From positions 1,674,001-1,738,000 of the forward strand of contig NBBA01000006.1 in NCBI GenBank assembly GCA_002794785.1: 64,000 nucleotides of DNA, given 5' to 3'. Below, piece after piece: positions 11,555-22,692 of this stretch. A program made the position numbers and the translations under genes. This DNA comes from Coniferiporia sulphurascens. Lineage: Eukaryota > Basidiomycota > Agaricomycetes > Hymenochaetales > Hymenochaetaceae. Each line of letters starts with the position of its first letter. Position 1 is the first letter of the stretch. Under the pieces are notes generated by a model. It had not been told where the DNA came from. It made no database searches and saw only the letters and a list, made by a program, of their open reading frames with translations.

Positions 11555-12882
11555 CTACTCGTAGCCCTCCAGCTGCTCCAGCTCACGCTGGATCTCCGCC
11601 TGCTGCTCCTAGAAGGAAAAAAAGAAAACGGAAAAGTCAACAGCCGAGACATCCGGGTGCACAAGAAGCCGCGCACGTACCCTCAGCCGGCGCATGTCCT
11701 CGAGCTCCCTCAGCTCCCGCTGCACCCGCTCCTGCTGGTCCTGTGACAGCGCAACGCGCATATACGCGTATGTTAAACCCGGTCCCATAAAAGGATCGAC
11801 ATATGCACGTTACCTTCAGCCGGCGTATCGCCTCTCCCCTTCCTTCGTCCCTCGAGGCGACAGGCGATGCGATCGAGAACTCCTCTACGAACTTGGGAAC
11901 GTAGGTCGGGATAATACCCTGCGCCAGCAGCATGGCTTCACAATAGGCAAATAGTCAACAACGTGCACCCTAAGGTACCGACCTGTGGCGCTTACCGCGA
12001 GGCCTGTAGATGTAGTTGAAGATTGCGACGGGCCCTGGGTTTAACGGGTCGAACGGCATCGAGGTCATCTTTTTCGTGCGGAATGCTTTCTGCTCGCCCA
12101 AGCTTGCGAAAGAATACGCATAAATCAGCCCATTTGGCTATGACGCGCGAAGGCGGAAACATCTCCTACCAGACCCCGCGCGCACCGTTTATCCTGCTGC
12201 GCCTCTGTGCTGGGTCATTGGACATCCCGGGAACACTATATGTTGGATCACGCGACTCGCTAAACACGACTTGCAGGATCTCGACACGTATGGCTCCAAA
12301 CTTTTTGGAACGGACCGGGTCGAACGCCGCATCCTCGTCTGTAATTTTTTCCAATTTTTTTTGAAGCCGGAATTAGGCGCATAATATCAAGGAAGTGTTC
12401 GGAGCCGACGCCACATTAACATGCGCTCAATGCACACAGGAAGTTGACGACTTGCCTGAAAAGACGATGTCGGAGAAGACAAAGGGCTTGACCGTCCTGG
12501 CGTCGATGCTGACGCCGTTGCATATAATCTCTCTCCCCATTCTGCGCTCGTCGTAGCCACGGTTGACGAGCTCGATGCCGTCCACGAAAATGATCAGTTG
12601 CAGCGACGACGGATAGTGTTCCGCACGGAAGAAAATCTCAAATTCCTAAGCCAAATCACACAAGTCACATCAGCAATCTCCTTTTGAAATTCCACGCTAC
12701 GTAGTACAGGGGGGAAATTAATCGTGACGATGGGAGGACGGTCGGGAGGGGGAAAGAGAAACCTTGCCGGATTCACTCGCTATCCACGATGTCACGGAAG
12801 ATCCGACAATCTGTGTGCCATATTCTTCGAGTATGTTGTCCTCTATTTTAATCCCGATTTCGCAGTTGGCAAAGCGGGGCAT
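11555..12882 (-). CDS. DUF7918-family protein P1
   Basis: Function unknown; the family is abundant in basidiomycetes. Seven exons fit with consistent phase: 12763-12882, 12456-12645, 12170-12338, 11996-12102, 11814-11935, 11681-11740, 11555-11608, giving about 273 residues. It opens MPRFANCEIGIKIED and continues with YGTQIVGSSVTSWIASESG, parallel to the starts of P2-P4, then LQLIIFVDGIELVNRGY, PVAIFNYIYRPR and LLAQGIIP. The C terminus is a Glu/Gln/Arg-rich predicted coiled coil (QQERVQRELRELEDMRRLR and EIQRELEQLEGYE). The second intron uses a GC donor (GCAAGT) rather than GT. P1 is more diverged than P2-P4 are from one another and borders the GST array, into which fragments of its first exon have been copied. 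Confidence 0.75.
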
Positions 12883-12889
12883 CCCAGGG

Positions 12890-13990
12890 CGAGGTGAACG
12901 AGCAGAGGGTCGGAGGCGGCGGCGGCAAGCCTCATTGTTGCGGTGGAACACTAACCCTCGTGGCTCTGTGACGCATATGCGCGTATAGTCACGTGGTGTG
13001 ACATTTGAACTCATCCGCGACGGATTACTCACTCAGCCTCTGCCTCTTGCTCTCAGCCGCCAATCCAGTTCGTGGACTCTCGACGCTCGGCTGCCCTGCG
13101 TCAAGCAGACTCCTATAAGTCCTAATGTCGACCTCGTAGTTTGTTCCTCGGGTCGTCACTTCAGACCCGGACGTTGATCCATACCTCCCAGGACTCGCTT
13201 CCTGTTGTTTCCCTTCCTGAACGCCGCAACATTCCGTCTCTTTCGGATATAATGCTATCTTGGAACTCAGTACTCACGGGGTGGTCCACCGCGGACTTCC
13301 CACCGATGCTATCGACGCTCGAGGTCGGTGGCAGTTCTGTCGGAACATATTGAGGTTACCGAGATGACCGTCCTGACTGGCGCCGTCCGGTAGTCTCTAT
13401 GCTCGCCGTTGGGGCTGTCTGCTTCATGCGTCGCTGGAAATAGTTTTACTGGGCTCCGTACTGTGATTATCGTGCCCTCTAGATATCACTCGCAGAAAAC
13501 TACTGTGCTGCCCGACTTGTACGGCTCTACGCAAAGCTAGTGAATCGCCGATAAGACGATCCCGCGGTATGCACTGGTGAATTAAAAAAGATGCGACATG
13601 TAGTTGACTGACAGTTCATGTCGTTTGAATTGATCTCGGGAGTGCGTGGCATCCCGAATGCAAATTGCTATGCTATGGGCGCGACTGGTCACACACTTAA
13701 TGCTTAACGTCACTGAGGAAGCATTTTCATTGGGCAGCTCGGGAACAGCATCCGTTAGACTTCCGGGCGGCCTTGATTCCATCACCATCACCATACTCTT
13801 AATTTAACATCTTTCCAATGACTTCTTCGCATTACTGGGGCGACTTAACCGACAACGCAGCCGAGGATCCCGGGAAGCTCCAATCCGTACACCGTCAATC
13901 ACGACCAAGCAACTCTAACTTAATTTTGGCATAATCAGCTAAAGCTGTACAGTATATATTCGTTGCTACATGGGTGAGAGGATGGCCTAC
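12890..13990. repeat. GST-array spacer repeat S1
   Basis: First copy of a spacer found downstream of every GST gene. Part one (about 13030-13540) includes TCCTAATGTCGAC, CTTTCGGATATAATGCTATC and CCACCGCGGACTTCCCAC. Part two (about 13600-13980) includes TTGATCTCGG, TGATTCCATCACCATC, CAATGACTTCTTCGCATT and CCGTACACCGTCAATCACGA. No copy keeps a common reading frame, so I treat it as non-coding or decayed. Confidence 0.7.
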
Positions 13991-13998
13991 ATTTCTAT

Positions 13999-14841
13999 CT
14001 ACTTCTGCATCGCTGCAATGGCAGCGGCGCCATCAGCCGCAACAGCTTGCCAAGCCGGACGATTGGAGATATCCGTCCACCACTGCGTGACGTTCGGGGT
14101 CGTCTTGAGCCCCGCAAAGCCGGCATAGTTAGTGATCAACGAACCGAACGGGAGGTGAAACAGGTCAGCGAGGGTGAGTTCCTATGTACTGATGGATTAA
14201 TACTTTTTTTCACCAAAGATCGGATAGTGGATACGCACGTCTCCCGCAAGGTATTTCTGCTTGCTGAGAATGATCTCGTACACCTTGAGCTTCTCTTCAA
14301 GTATCTTCGCTTGCTCCGCCGCGCGATCATCGTCGCCTTTCACGCCCCTCCGCCTACAGCAAAGAGAGTCAACAATGAGCAATAGTGATTATCAGCGATA
14401 ACAACTTACGGCTTGAAAATCTTTTCCGTTGCGAAGGCGGAGGCAGACGGGTTGAAGTTACTGATCTCGATGGATACGGCCTGCTCGAAGAGCGCGATCT
14501 TCTCTACGTCCCCCGTGGGAATGAGTCCACTGTCACGTCCGTACTTGGAGACGACATAGCGTGCAATAGCACGGCTCTCGTACACCTTGAAGCCATTCTC
14601 TTCAACCTAGACATTTTTGCGACGGTCAGAACGGATGCATATATGCGCACTACAAGCAAACGCTCACGAGAACGGGGATCTGACCGAAGGGATGCTTATT
14701 CGCGAGATAGTCTGCGCTCTTGTGCTCGCCGGTTTTCATGCTCACAATCACGAGCTCGTATGGTACGTTGAGCTCCTTGAGTGTGACGAGGACGTTCTGC
14801 GTGGCCGTTGAGAACGGGTTTCCGTAGAGCTTGAGAACCAT
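13999..14841 (-). CDS. Glutathione S-transferase GST1 (phi-like)
   Basis: Cytosolic glutathione transferase, expected to conjugate glutathione to electrophiles. Four exons: 14668-14841, 14410-14606, 14239-14353, 13999-14181 (174, 197, 115, 183 nt), 222 residues. The thioredoxin-fold N domain starts MVLKLYGNPFSTATQNVLV, with Ser11 in the position of the phi-class catalytic Ser, and continues to HPFGQIPVL before the cis-Pro. Exon 2 holds YESRAIARYVVSKYG, the conserved Glu-Ser pair that contacts the glutathione gamma-glutamyl group. Exons 3-4 form the helical domain, with KGDDDRAAEQAK, KQKYLAGD (N-capping region) and ELTLADLFHLPFG. The start is fixed by the conserved MVLKLYG. Upstream are a TATA box and a TGACTGATTCA element. 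Class assignment is by motif only. Confidence 0.9.
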
Positions 14842-14935
14842 GTTAGAGAGTCTGAGGAGGAACGGAGAGCGATGTGTGGATTGTTGAGGCTGGTAGAGGC
14901 CGATGAGATGGATCTCCTCTTTCCCTCTAGATGCG

Positions 14936-14944
14936 TTTTTATAC
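14936..14944 (-). promoter_or_regulatory. TATA box of GST1
   Basis: On the minus strand this reads GTATAAAAA, about 95-103 nt before the start codon. The same motif recurs at the same distance before all seven GST genes. Confidence 0.75.
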
Positions 14945-15076
14945 GTAACATTTCGCCTTCGAATTGTTGGAAGGAAATACCATTACAAAGCACGTACATG
15001 CCAGTGTATGCAACGGCCGCGGGTTTCAACGCGTCGCATCGTATCGATGCTTGCTTGCTAATCACGAAAAGTCCTG

Positions 15077-15087
15077 TGACTGATTCA
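15077..15087. promoter_or_regulatory. Conserved TGACTGATTCA element of GST1
   Basis: Identical 11-mers occur upstream of GST3 (45280-45290) and GST5 (50824-50834). GST2 and GST4 have variants. The motif resembles bZIP (AP-1/Yap1-like) sites, which would suit stress-induced GSTs, but binding is inference. Confidence 0.45.
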
Positions 15088-15604
15088 ATTTGCAAAGGGC
15101 ATATTGTGCTATTTCTAGTAATCAAATCGGCCTTTCTGCTTTGGTGAGAGAAAATGAGTATTTTGACAAGGGGGATGTTGTCTTATCTCAACATCTGGGG
15201 AAATCGAAAACATCCACTCCTGATACTACATCCTCCCCATCAAAGTACGCACTTTATCTTACCAAAGCAAGAGCCAAGGATATGTAGCCATGAAGAAACG
15301 TTGTTCTGACTGGAGGGCAATGGCTGCAAAGGCTGTATGCCGACAAAAGATCAGCACCTTCTAGATACAGTATTTTCAGTGGCAATTCATTTTAGACAGC
15401 CCATGCTCAATGGACTTTTGTACATATCATGACAGCAAAATATATATTTATTACAGTAAGTACAAATTTCTGCGACATATATTTGAGTGTTGCAGTGAAA
15501 TTCTGGCCTCTCAAGCCACAGAGAACAGATATTGCACCGTGCTTGTCACAGAGAGACACGTGACAAGGGTGACTCAGAGGTGCATTCATAAGAGGAAACA
15601 TAAA

Positions 15605-15839
15605 ATGAGTCTTTGAACCAAATTCTCGTCCGTTTTGTGTGATTGAAGCTGTATAATGATCATAGAAGGTGGCTAAGATTCTAGTTGCCGGATTTCTCGA
15701 CTTCGGCCATTTTTCACCACTTCAAAGCCGGAATAGAAAAACCCGGAAAATAGACACCCTAGCCCTACCGCGACCCTCTATTATCATTATACAGCTTCAA
15801 TTACGCAGAACGGACAAGAACTGGGCTCAAAAACTCGTT
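15605..15839. mobile_element. MITE copy M1
   Basis: About 235 bp with long terminal inverted repeats. The left end has CGTCCGTTTTGTGTGATTG and GAAGCTGTATAATGAT; the right end is the inverted counterpart with ATCATTATACAGCTTC and GCAGAACGGACAAG. There is no coding capacity. The family recurs at 45832-46078 and, split by retrotransposons, around 20066-42985. Confidence 0.7.
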
Positions 15840-15939
15840 CTGTAAACTTCTTTCTGCTCACATGTGGCAAAACTTCTATTTACGGTAGCGGCATAAACAA
15901 GTACAATGCCGACCTTTTTTTTGACAGGCGTTGCCTCTA

Positions 15940-16930
15940 CTCACTCACTTAGACTCTTGCTCTCAGTCACCAATCCAATTCGTGAACTTTCGACGCTCTG
16001 CTACCCCACGCCAAGCTTACTGACCATGTTAAGATTCCTATGAGTCCTAATGTCGACTTCATAGTTTGTTCCTTTATTTGTTGCTCCCGGACGTCGATCC
16101 GCATCTCCTAGGACTCGGTTCTTGTTCAAGGTCGTCTCGCATCACGGTCCTCGCTACTTGAGGCTGTTGTTCCCCTTCACTAACGCTACAACATCCTGTC
16201 TCTTTCGGATATAATGCTATTTTGGAACTTAGTACTCGTCGATTGGTCTACCGCGGACTTCCCACGGATCCTATTGAAGCCCGAGGTCGGTGGCAGCTCC
16301 TGTCGGAACGTGCTTAGTGATATCGAGCTAGCCGTGAGTGACTAGCGCTGTTCCGGTAGTCTATAGCTCACTGCTGGGACTGCCTGGATCGTGCGCCATT
16401 GAAGCAGCTTTACTGGGCTCCGTCTGTGGTTACAATACTCTCTAGGGATCGCCATCACCGGAAGAAAACCGCCGTACGTTCCGACTACTAGTGCGGCTCT
16501 AGCGAATAAAGGCAGTGGATCACCGATACGGAAAACGATCCGCGGTATGCACTACTGTAGCGAATTCCGAAATGCGTCTCCGTAGGTGATTGACAGTTCA
16601 TGTCGGTTCAATTGATCTCGGACTTGCGTGGCAGCCCAAATAGAGGGCTACGGGCGCGTTTGTTCACACACTTGATGCTTAACATCACCGGGGAAGCACT
16701 CGCATTGGACAGCTCGGGCACAGGATCCATTAGACTTTTGGGCGGCGTTGATTCCATCAACGTCACCATGCCCTTAAATTAATACCTTACCAATGACTTC
16801 TTCGCATTCCTAGGGCGATCTAACCGACAATTCAGCCGAGAATTCCGGAAAGCTCCAATCCGTACACCGTCAATCATGACCAAGCAGCTCTAACTTAGTT
16901 TCGGCATAATCAGCAAAAGCTATACATTAT
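15940..16930. repeat. GST-array spacer repeat S2
   Basis: Second copy of the array spacer, downstream of GST2, with the same blocks in the same order as S1 (TCCTAATGTCGAC, CTTTCGGATATAATGCTA, GATTCCATCAACGTCACC, CCGTACACCGTCAATCA). Confidence 0.7.
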
Positions 16931-16940
16931 ATAATTGCTG

Positions 16941-17812
16941 CTACGGGGGTGAGACTCGGAGGATCTTCTGCAACGCTGCAATGGCAGCGGCGTACTCGGC
17001 CGCAACAGCTTGCCAAGCTGGACGACTGGAGATATCCGTCCACCAGCGCGCAACGTTCGGGGTCGCCTTGAGTCCCTCAAAGCCGGCATAGTTAGTTATT
17101 AACGAACCGAACGGGAGGTGAAACAGGTCGGCGAGGGTGAGTTCCTGTCGACATACCGATGTATTAGCTTTTTTTTTCTACCAAAGGTCGGAAAATGGGT
17201 ACGCACGTCTCCCGCAAGGTATTTCTGCTTGCTGAGAATGATCTCGTACGCCTTGAGCTTCTCCTCAAGCGTCTTCGCATGCTCCGCTGCGCGGTCATCG
17301 TCGCCCTTCCCCCAAAACATCCTGCAGCCCAGACAGTCAGCGATGAGCAAAAATAATGGTGGTACGCGATGTGAACTCACGGATTAAAGATCTTCTCCGC
17401 CGCGAAGGCCGAGGCAGACGGGTTGAAGTTGCTGCTCTCAATGGATATGGCCTGCTCGAAGAGCGCGATCTTCTCTACGTCCCCCGTGGGAATGAGTCCA
17501 CTGTCACGTCCGTACTTGGAGACGACATAGCGTGCAATAGCGCGGCTCTCGTATACCTTGAATCCATTCTCCTCGACCTAGACATTTTCGCGACGTTCAG
17601 AACGGGTGCATATATGCGCACTACAAGCAAACGCTCACGAGAACGGGGACCTGGCCGAAGGGATGCTTATTCGCGAGATAGTCTGCGCTCTTGTGCTCGC
17701 CGGCCCCCATGTCCACAACGACCAGCTCGTAAGGCACGTTGAGCTCCTTGAGTGTGACGAGAACGTTCTGCGTGGGCGCCGAGAACGGTACACCGTAAAG
17801 CTTGAGGACCAT
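16941..17812 (-). CDS. Glutathione S-transferase GST2, C-terminally extended
   Basis: Same four-exon structure as its neighbours: 17639-17812, 17381-17577, 17207-17321, 16941-17144. It starts MVLKLYGVPFSAPTQNVLV and keeps Ser11, HPFGQVPVL, YESRAIARYVVSKYG and KQKYLAGD. At the exon 2/3 junction it reads NPMFWGKGDDDR, where most paralogues have a K-P-x-x-G-V-K pattern; GST7 shares this variant. The usual stop after AIAALQK has been lost: the AAG Lys codon is followed by ILRVSPP and then TAG, adding seven residues, for a total of 229. No internal disruption was found, so it should be functional unless the tail matters. Confidence 0.88.
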
Positions 17813-17905
17813 ATTAGAGAGTCTGAAGACTACTGGGGAGGGGTGTGTGGATTGTTTAGGTTGGTAGTAGGGGCTGATAGGATGGCTCTCCTCCTTTCGG
17901 TGGGT

Positions 17906-17914
17906 TTTTTATAC
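17906..17914 (-). promoter_or_regulatory. TATA box of GST2
   Basis: Minus-strand GTATAAAAA, about 94-102 nt before the ATG. A TGACTGACTCA variant, which contains a perfect AP-1 core TGACTCA, lies at 18007-18017. Confidence 0.7.
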
Positions 17915-18222
17915 ATGATATTTCACCCTTAAAGTGTTGGAAGGAAATGTCACTATGAAACAGGGCACGTGTGTCGATGCGTGCTTGTTAATCATAAGTT
18001 TCTTGCTGACTGACTCAATTTGAAAAGGGCATATCATTGTATTTTTTTAGTCAAAACAGCTTTCTCTGACGAGGGAGAATGAGTGTTTTGATGGGGGAAC
18101 GGTCTCATCTCAGCATCGGGGGAAAATGAAAAACGCCACTATCAGATTACACTTTCTCACCCATTAAGGTAAGAGCCAAAGATATGTACCCGTGGGGCGA
18201 AGTCGTTCTGATTGAAAGTGAG

Positions 18223-19785
18223 TAGAGGCGATTGATTCCCGATACCGATAGGTAGAGGGTTCTATGGGGACAAAATTCAGGGTTTTTACATTGCTGAATA
18301 ATTTTCCCTTAACCACATCTCAACCCTTTTTTACTTCGTTAGCTCTAACCTTCCTTATATAGTTATACTGGCGTTCTGTTTAGGACTTCTATTTCGTGCC
18401 GGAATACGGCTGAGCTTCACTGTGTAATATTCTCTGTGTCATGCGCTGACGTTTGCGTTCTCTCATTCGCTGGGATGTGCCTTACTAGTAATTGCTGACT
18501 TTTGCATTCTCAATTTCCTTGTCGTCCCTCGCTGCACGCATGCTAATTGGATGTCATATTTTCTCTCGTAATGTTATCTTACCCTCCCACTCTTCTTCAC
18601 TTCATATTGCTTACGAACCTTCCACTTTCCTTTGCGGTCAGGTGACCGTCCATGCGATCCGAACCTCATTGTGTCGCGTTGGAACTTTGCCAACTTCCAA
18701 AGCGATGAACATGGTGTTGTCTCAGCTATTCAGATGGAGCTTACCACCCTCGATGCATACGGCTTGAAGGGTGTGGGTTTGGGTGGTCTGAAGGTTAACT
18801 TCGGCTCGTTGGTGCTGGGCGGAAAGCTTGTGCGTCACTGCGGAGACGACTCCCTGGTGAGGAGCGGTCCTCGGAGGTAAAGTTCATCTCGAGTGCATTC
18901 CATTACAACACTACTGATAGCAACACTTCATACGCGCAGCCAAACGACCTTGAATTTGTTTGGGCTGGTCCGTCAACCTTGACTGGTGTGCCTGGCCAGG
19001 TTTCCGCCTCGGTGAAGGCTGATGTCCGGACGCTGTCGGAGCCGAAAGGGCCCGTAGAGAAGGTGGATGAGTACTTGCGGAAATCCCCGCCGTAGTAAAG
19101 GCAGTGATAAATTACATTACCGGGACAAAGCCGTATATCTATCAGGTATGAATCGTTCAGACCGCGGATCTGTCGGCTTACCGATGCCTCCTTTGTGTAG
19201 TGGTTAAACCCTCCGCGGTCTGGAAATCCCGGGAACCTTCTACAACAAAGCATCCTTTGTCTCCTGATTGTATTGAAAGCAATTGTATCACTACAAGGAA
19301 TCAAGGATAGTGTTGCAAGGCGCGAAACACGGCCCCTACTTCCTTTTTGCATGTTCTTCATTTACAACTACAAATTTCATACTACGTGTTCCGGCTAACA
19401 ATCCAGGCGCATCTCCACTTAAAACTTACACAAGTCCGTCGCTCCGAATCGCGCACTGGCCGAAGTCCTTTGTGGTAAGTCCCTTTTCCTTCGGAAGGAT
19501 ATCTTGAAGCAAAGCGTGAACAATTCATGATAACAAACGAGTCTCGCCACGCACATGTTCAAATATCCCCAACGGTAAAGCCAGCGTAACACAAGCATTT
19601 GCGGAGTCAATTAATTGCTCCTACGTGACTTTCGGCGGCTAACGGGGACATCTCTTGAATGCGTAGTAATGTAAAAATTGTAGTAAACTCTCATTACATG
19701 AAAGAATCACATCTTTATATGACGACATCTGCCAACCATCACTGAAAGAGGTATCGGGCATTGCCAGCACAGCTGGCCCTGTCAT
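18223..19785. repeat. Extra 1.56-kb block inserted in the GST2 upstream spacer
   Basis: Compared with the same place upstream of GST1 and GST3, the homologous sequence stops near a TGAAAG and resumes near ATGCCCGCAA, with this block between. It contains a decayed gene fragment (18612-19148) and has no obvious inverted repeats or target duplication. It is probably an ectopic genomic fragment; boundaries are approximate. Confidence 0.5.
18612..19148 (+). pseudogene. Truncated gene fragment, possibly Svf1/lipocalin-like
   Basis: A plus-strand frame reads VSRWNFANFQSDEHG, VVSAIQMELTTLDAYG and GLGGLKVNFGSLVLGGKL, then breaks. After two frameshifts near 18835-18880 it continues with FISSAFHYNTTDSNTSY, NDLEFVWAGPSTLTG, VPGQVSASVKADV, a TAG stop, and then VKAVINYITGTKPYIYQ, ending at a GTATG donor with no following exon. 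The coherent beta-rich sequence shows a real gene origin. I have only a weak impression of the Svf1/Diels-Alderase-like lipocalin families and would not rely on it. Frameshifts, an internal stop and missing ends mark it as dead. Confidence 0.6.
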
Positions 19786-20065
19786 TATGCCCGCAACTCG
19801 AAAGGATTTGTGACAGATCTGTAAGCCGCCAAGAGATCGGCACCCTCCGAATACAGTATTTTCAGTGGCAAATCATTTCACAGCCATGCTCAATGAACTT
19901 TGTACATATTATAATAGCCAAGATTTTTATTTTGTTTTGTTAAGTACAAATCTCTGTGATATGAAGCTGATTAATTATGAGTGTCCCAATGATTGTGCTT
20001 GTCACGGAGAGCATGAGGCATGTGACAAATACAACTCACTCACAGAGAAAACATAAAATAAGTAT

Positions 20066-20083
20066 TTGAGCCCCATTCTTGTC
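20066..20083. mobile_element. MITE copy M2, left part
   Basis: The sequence GAGCCCCATTCTTGTC matches the left end of the MITE seen at 45832. It is cut at TTGTC, the 5-bp target duplication of Copia-A. The MITE resumes at 30052. Confidence 0.75.
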
Positions 20084-20350
20084 TATTAAATAATTATAAT
20101 GAACAACTAATGAACAACTAAGTATAGTACATGGTCATATGAACAACCACCTTACTAAGTGAATGATAATGCAACAATAACGCCATATGATAAGAGCTAT
20201 GATAGTTATAGTATATGTAGCTCATGGTAGATGTATATAAGGAGAGCTGGTCTCTACTATGAAATACATTGGTTTACACTGATAACCCCTGCTCCTCTTG
20301 CATTCACCACTGCACCTCAACATCTACCATAACGTGCATAGATTTTAAGA
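20084..20350 (+). repeat. 5' LTR of Copia-A
   Basis: Begins TATTAAATAATTATAATG and ends CATAGATTTTAAGA. A TATA-like TGTATATAAGG lies near 20233. It is about 267 bp and resembles the LTR copies at 29525, 29723, 30119 and 41979. Confidence 0.9.
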
Positions 20351-20367
20351 GGTTATGAGCCTTGACT
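20351..20367 (+). promoter_or_regulatory. Primer-binding site of Copia-A, internal initiator-tRNA type
   Basis: GGTTATGAGCC starts directly after the LTR. Its complement GGCTCATAACC is the anticodon-loop sequence of initiator tRNA-Met, not a tRNA 3' end. Drosophila copia uses the same half-tRNA priming site (established). Copia-B has the same sequence at 41962-41978. Confidence 0.75.
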
Positions 20368-21093
20368 CTACAAATTAACGAAACAAAATAATGAAACCAT
20401 GTCCTCATCATCCAGTACTCAACAAGAGACTGAACTACAATGAAAAAATTGTGAGCAAGACAAATGTGCTCAATTAAATGATATAAGAAAAATTGCTGAT
20501 GGTTTAAAAATAATTTATACACAACAGCATACAATTGAAGAACTACAAGTAAAAATAAAAACAGCAAACAAAGCTAGTGAGTATTATAATTTATTACTCA
20601 AATGTAACAAAAGATTGATACCAAATAATGGAACTTTAAATGAAATAAAATCAAGAATTGAAAGGTACGATACAGCCACTGATGAACAAAAACGAAATTA
20701 CCAAACTAATTATTTAAATCATTTAAAAGACCAAGCTGAAACACTCAGTATATCTGATTCAGGAGAAGCACCTGATATAAGAATTTGAATCAGTGAGTAC
20801 AATGGGCTAAAAACAGAAGAAGAATGATCTAACTTTAAAATTCAATACCCATATATAAAAATCGAATCAGAAGAAGAAGAAAAAGAAGAAAATCATAGTG
20901 AGCCATCCAATCCTGGAGATGACAATGATCCTAATGATGAAACTAGTGAACTAGATATGGCACAGAAACTCGCAGAGCTCCAGAAATTCTTCAACAGCAT
21001 CAACAAACTTAATGGGTGAAGAAATTTCAAACTTTGGAATTTCCGTATCAGAAACGCCATCCAGAGTTCAGGTTATGGTCACCTGCTCACTAA

Positions 21094-22285
21094 TGTTAGT
21101 AAATTGATGAAAATTGTGATTGCCAGATTGACAGATTAGCAAGATTGACATGGAGAGACCTGTAAACATAATAGATACCCAGGGAATGTGTCAGCGATGT
21201 AAAGACACAAATCTAATTGGCTGGAAGGTATTCAACATAGCATGTGCAATGATAGGCACAAATGCAGGATATGATAACTGTCAAATCATATTCAATCATA
21301 ATACAAGAGAAATACCAGTAATGGACAAACAAGAAATTGTAATTGAACACAAAGCCATGATGTTCTCTTACCAATTAAACAAGTGGGTAATCAATGCTTA
21401 CATCAGAACTAGGATATGTAATTGGCCACATAACAATTTATGTTATTAATGAATGGTGATAGCACAAACTGATTATGCCAAGAACGCCAACCAAATAGTT
21501 CACAATATCAATAAGCAATTATGAGAACAAATGTTCACATACATGAACAACTTTGTAGCCAAAGGAAATACAACAGTAGATTGAAGAGAAGAAGGAACAC
21601 CTCAGATGATGAACATGGACAGAGAACTCCTAATGCGCTGGATGAATGAAGAACCATCATACAGAGTCATGACAGGTTACAATAGAATTGTAAACCTTAT
21701 GAATATAGGGCCTGAAGAGCTCTTTATGCTAATAGACAATAGGACACCAGAGCAAACCCCTTTCACCAATATCATTAATCTATAGGCAGAACAACTCAAT
21801 CTTAGTCCATGGTAATAAGTAACAAGCCACAACAGGATAAGATTAAGAAGGCTAGCATAAGCACTGAGCCACACAAGTATATCTAAGTGTTCAGCTAAGA
21901 ATAGCTGATGGAAGCATGGTGATCAATTGAAGATGCAATTGATGGGAGCCAAGTATAGTGCATCACACAGCAGAACCAATTAGGGAATAAAGAGAAGCAT
22001 CATAGGTATAGTAGTATCCAAGAATGGTTACTTTAGGTATTATACTGTATGACTTGATGGAAACTCAGTGAAGGTTCTAGCATAAGATAAAGATAGCATG
22101 GTAGGCTGTAGAACATACCGGAATATGTAACTGACTCATAGGAAGCTAAGAATAGTAAATAGCATGTACAGGATTGTACTGGAACATTCTTATGACTTAT
22201 AAATCAAGAGTAGTATGTTGTAGTATCTACTAGAACATAGTAAATAGACTACAACATGTAGGGTATAAAAGCCTAATGTAAAATT
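21094..22285 (+). mobile_element. LTR-X copy X2 (plus orientation), 3' end lost
   Basis: Begins TGTTAGTAAATTGATGAA, the same terminus as X1 in inverse orientation. It contains the X ORF, then a promoter-like stretch ending GGGTATAAAAGCC, after which the Z2 fragment begins. The expected X end (CTAACA) is absent. Confidence 0.75.
21150..21785 (+). pseudogene. LTR-X resident ORF, copy in X2
   Basis: Unrecognised protein family. The frame reads RPVNIIDTQGMCQRCKDTN, then WKVFNIACAMIGTNAGYDN, CQIIFNHNTRE, FSYQLNKWVINAYIRTRI, and after a TGA continues to PSYRVMTGYNR and DNRTPEQTPF. At least two in-frame TGA codons interrupt it; one aligns with a CAA in X1. It begins about 55 nt inside the LTR and ends near its middle. 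Homologues are in X1 and, more remotely, in Y. The CxxC pair could bind metal; nothing more can be said about function. Confidence 0.6.
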
Positions 22286-22692
22286 TGTTACATTTTTCTT
22301 TACTTTTCCCTTATTTTGCGCTGACTCACTTCCTCTTTGTCATCACTAGTCAGCACAACTCCCCCATTTCCCTTTATTTACTCATCCTTATTCGCATTAC
22401 ACCATAAGACACCATGATGATGCCATATCACACCACCATGACATGCTTTGCTTACTGATCACCTCACTTGTATTACCAAGGCATTCCTTGGGTTTCCATG
22501 ACCTTCCATAGCCATGTAAACAACTGTACACTAGATGCGACAGTAGCAAACACATAGAGTAGCATATAAGCATGTAATGTAAACTGCACAAGCCCTAAGC
22601 TTGTGCTCTTTGTTCATACAAGCCCATTATATGCACCTCAGTGCCCTCTGTGTGCTCTACCTCATCATCTGGCACTTCGTCGTAACCCGACT
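22286..22692 (+). mobile_element. LTR-Z fragment Z2
   Basis: Begins TGTTACATTTTTC and matches the first 400 bp of solo LTR Z1 (42093-42652), including GCGCTGACTCACTTCC and ACAAGCCCTAAGCTTGTG. It stops at CGTAACCCGACT, where Y begins. Confidence 0.75.

Noticed and set aside
19150..19240. A tRNA or SINE at the GTGTAGTGGTTA motif
   Set aside because: Only an A-box-like stretch and an inverted CCGCGGTCTG pair are present; no cloverleaf with anticodon and T arm can be drawn.
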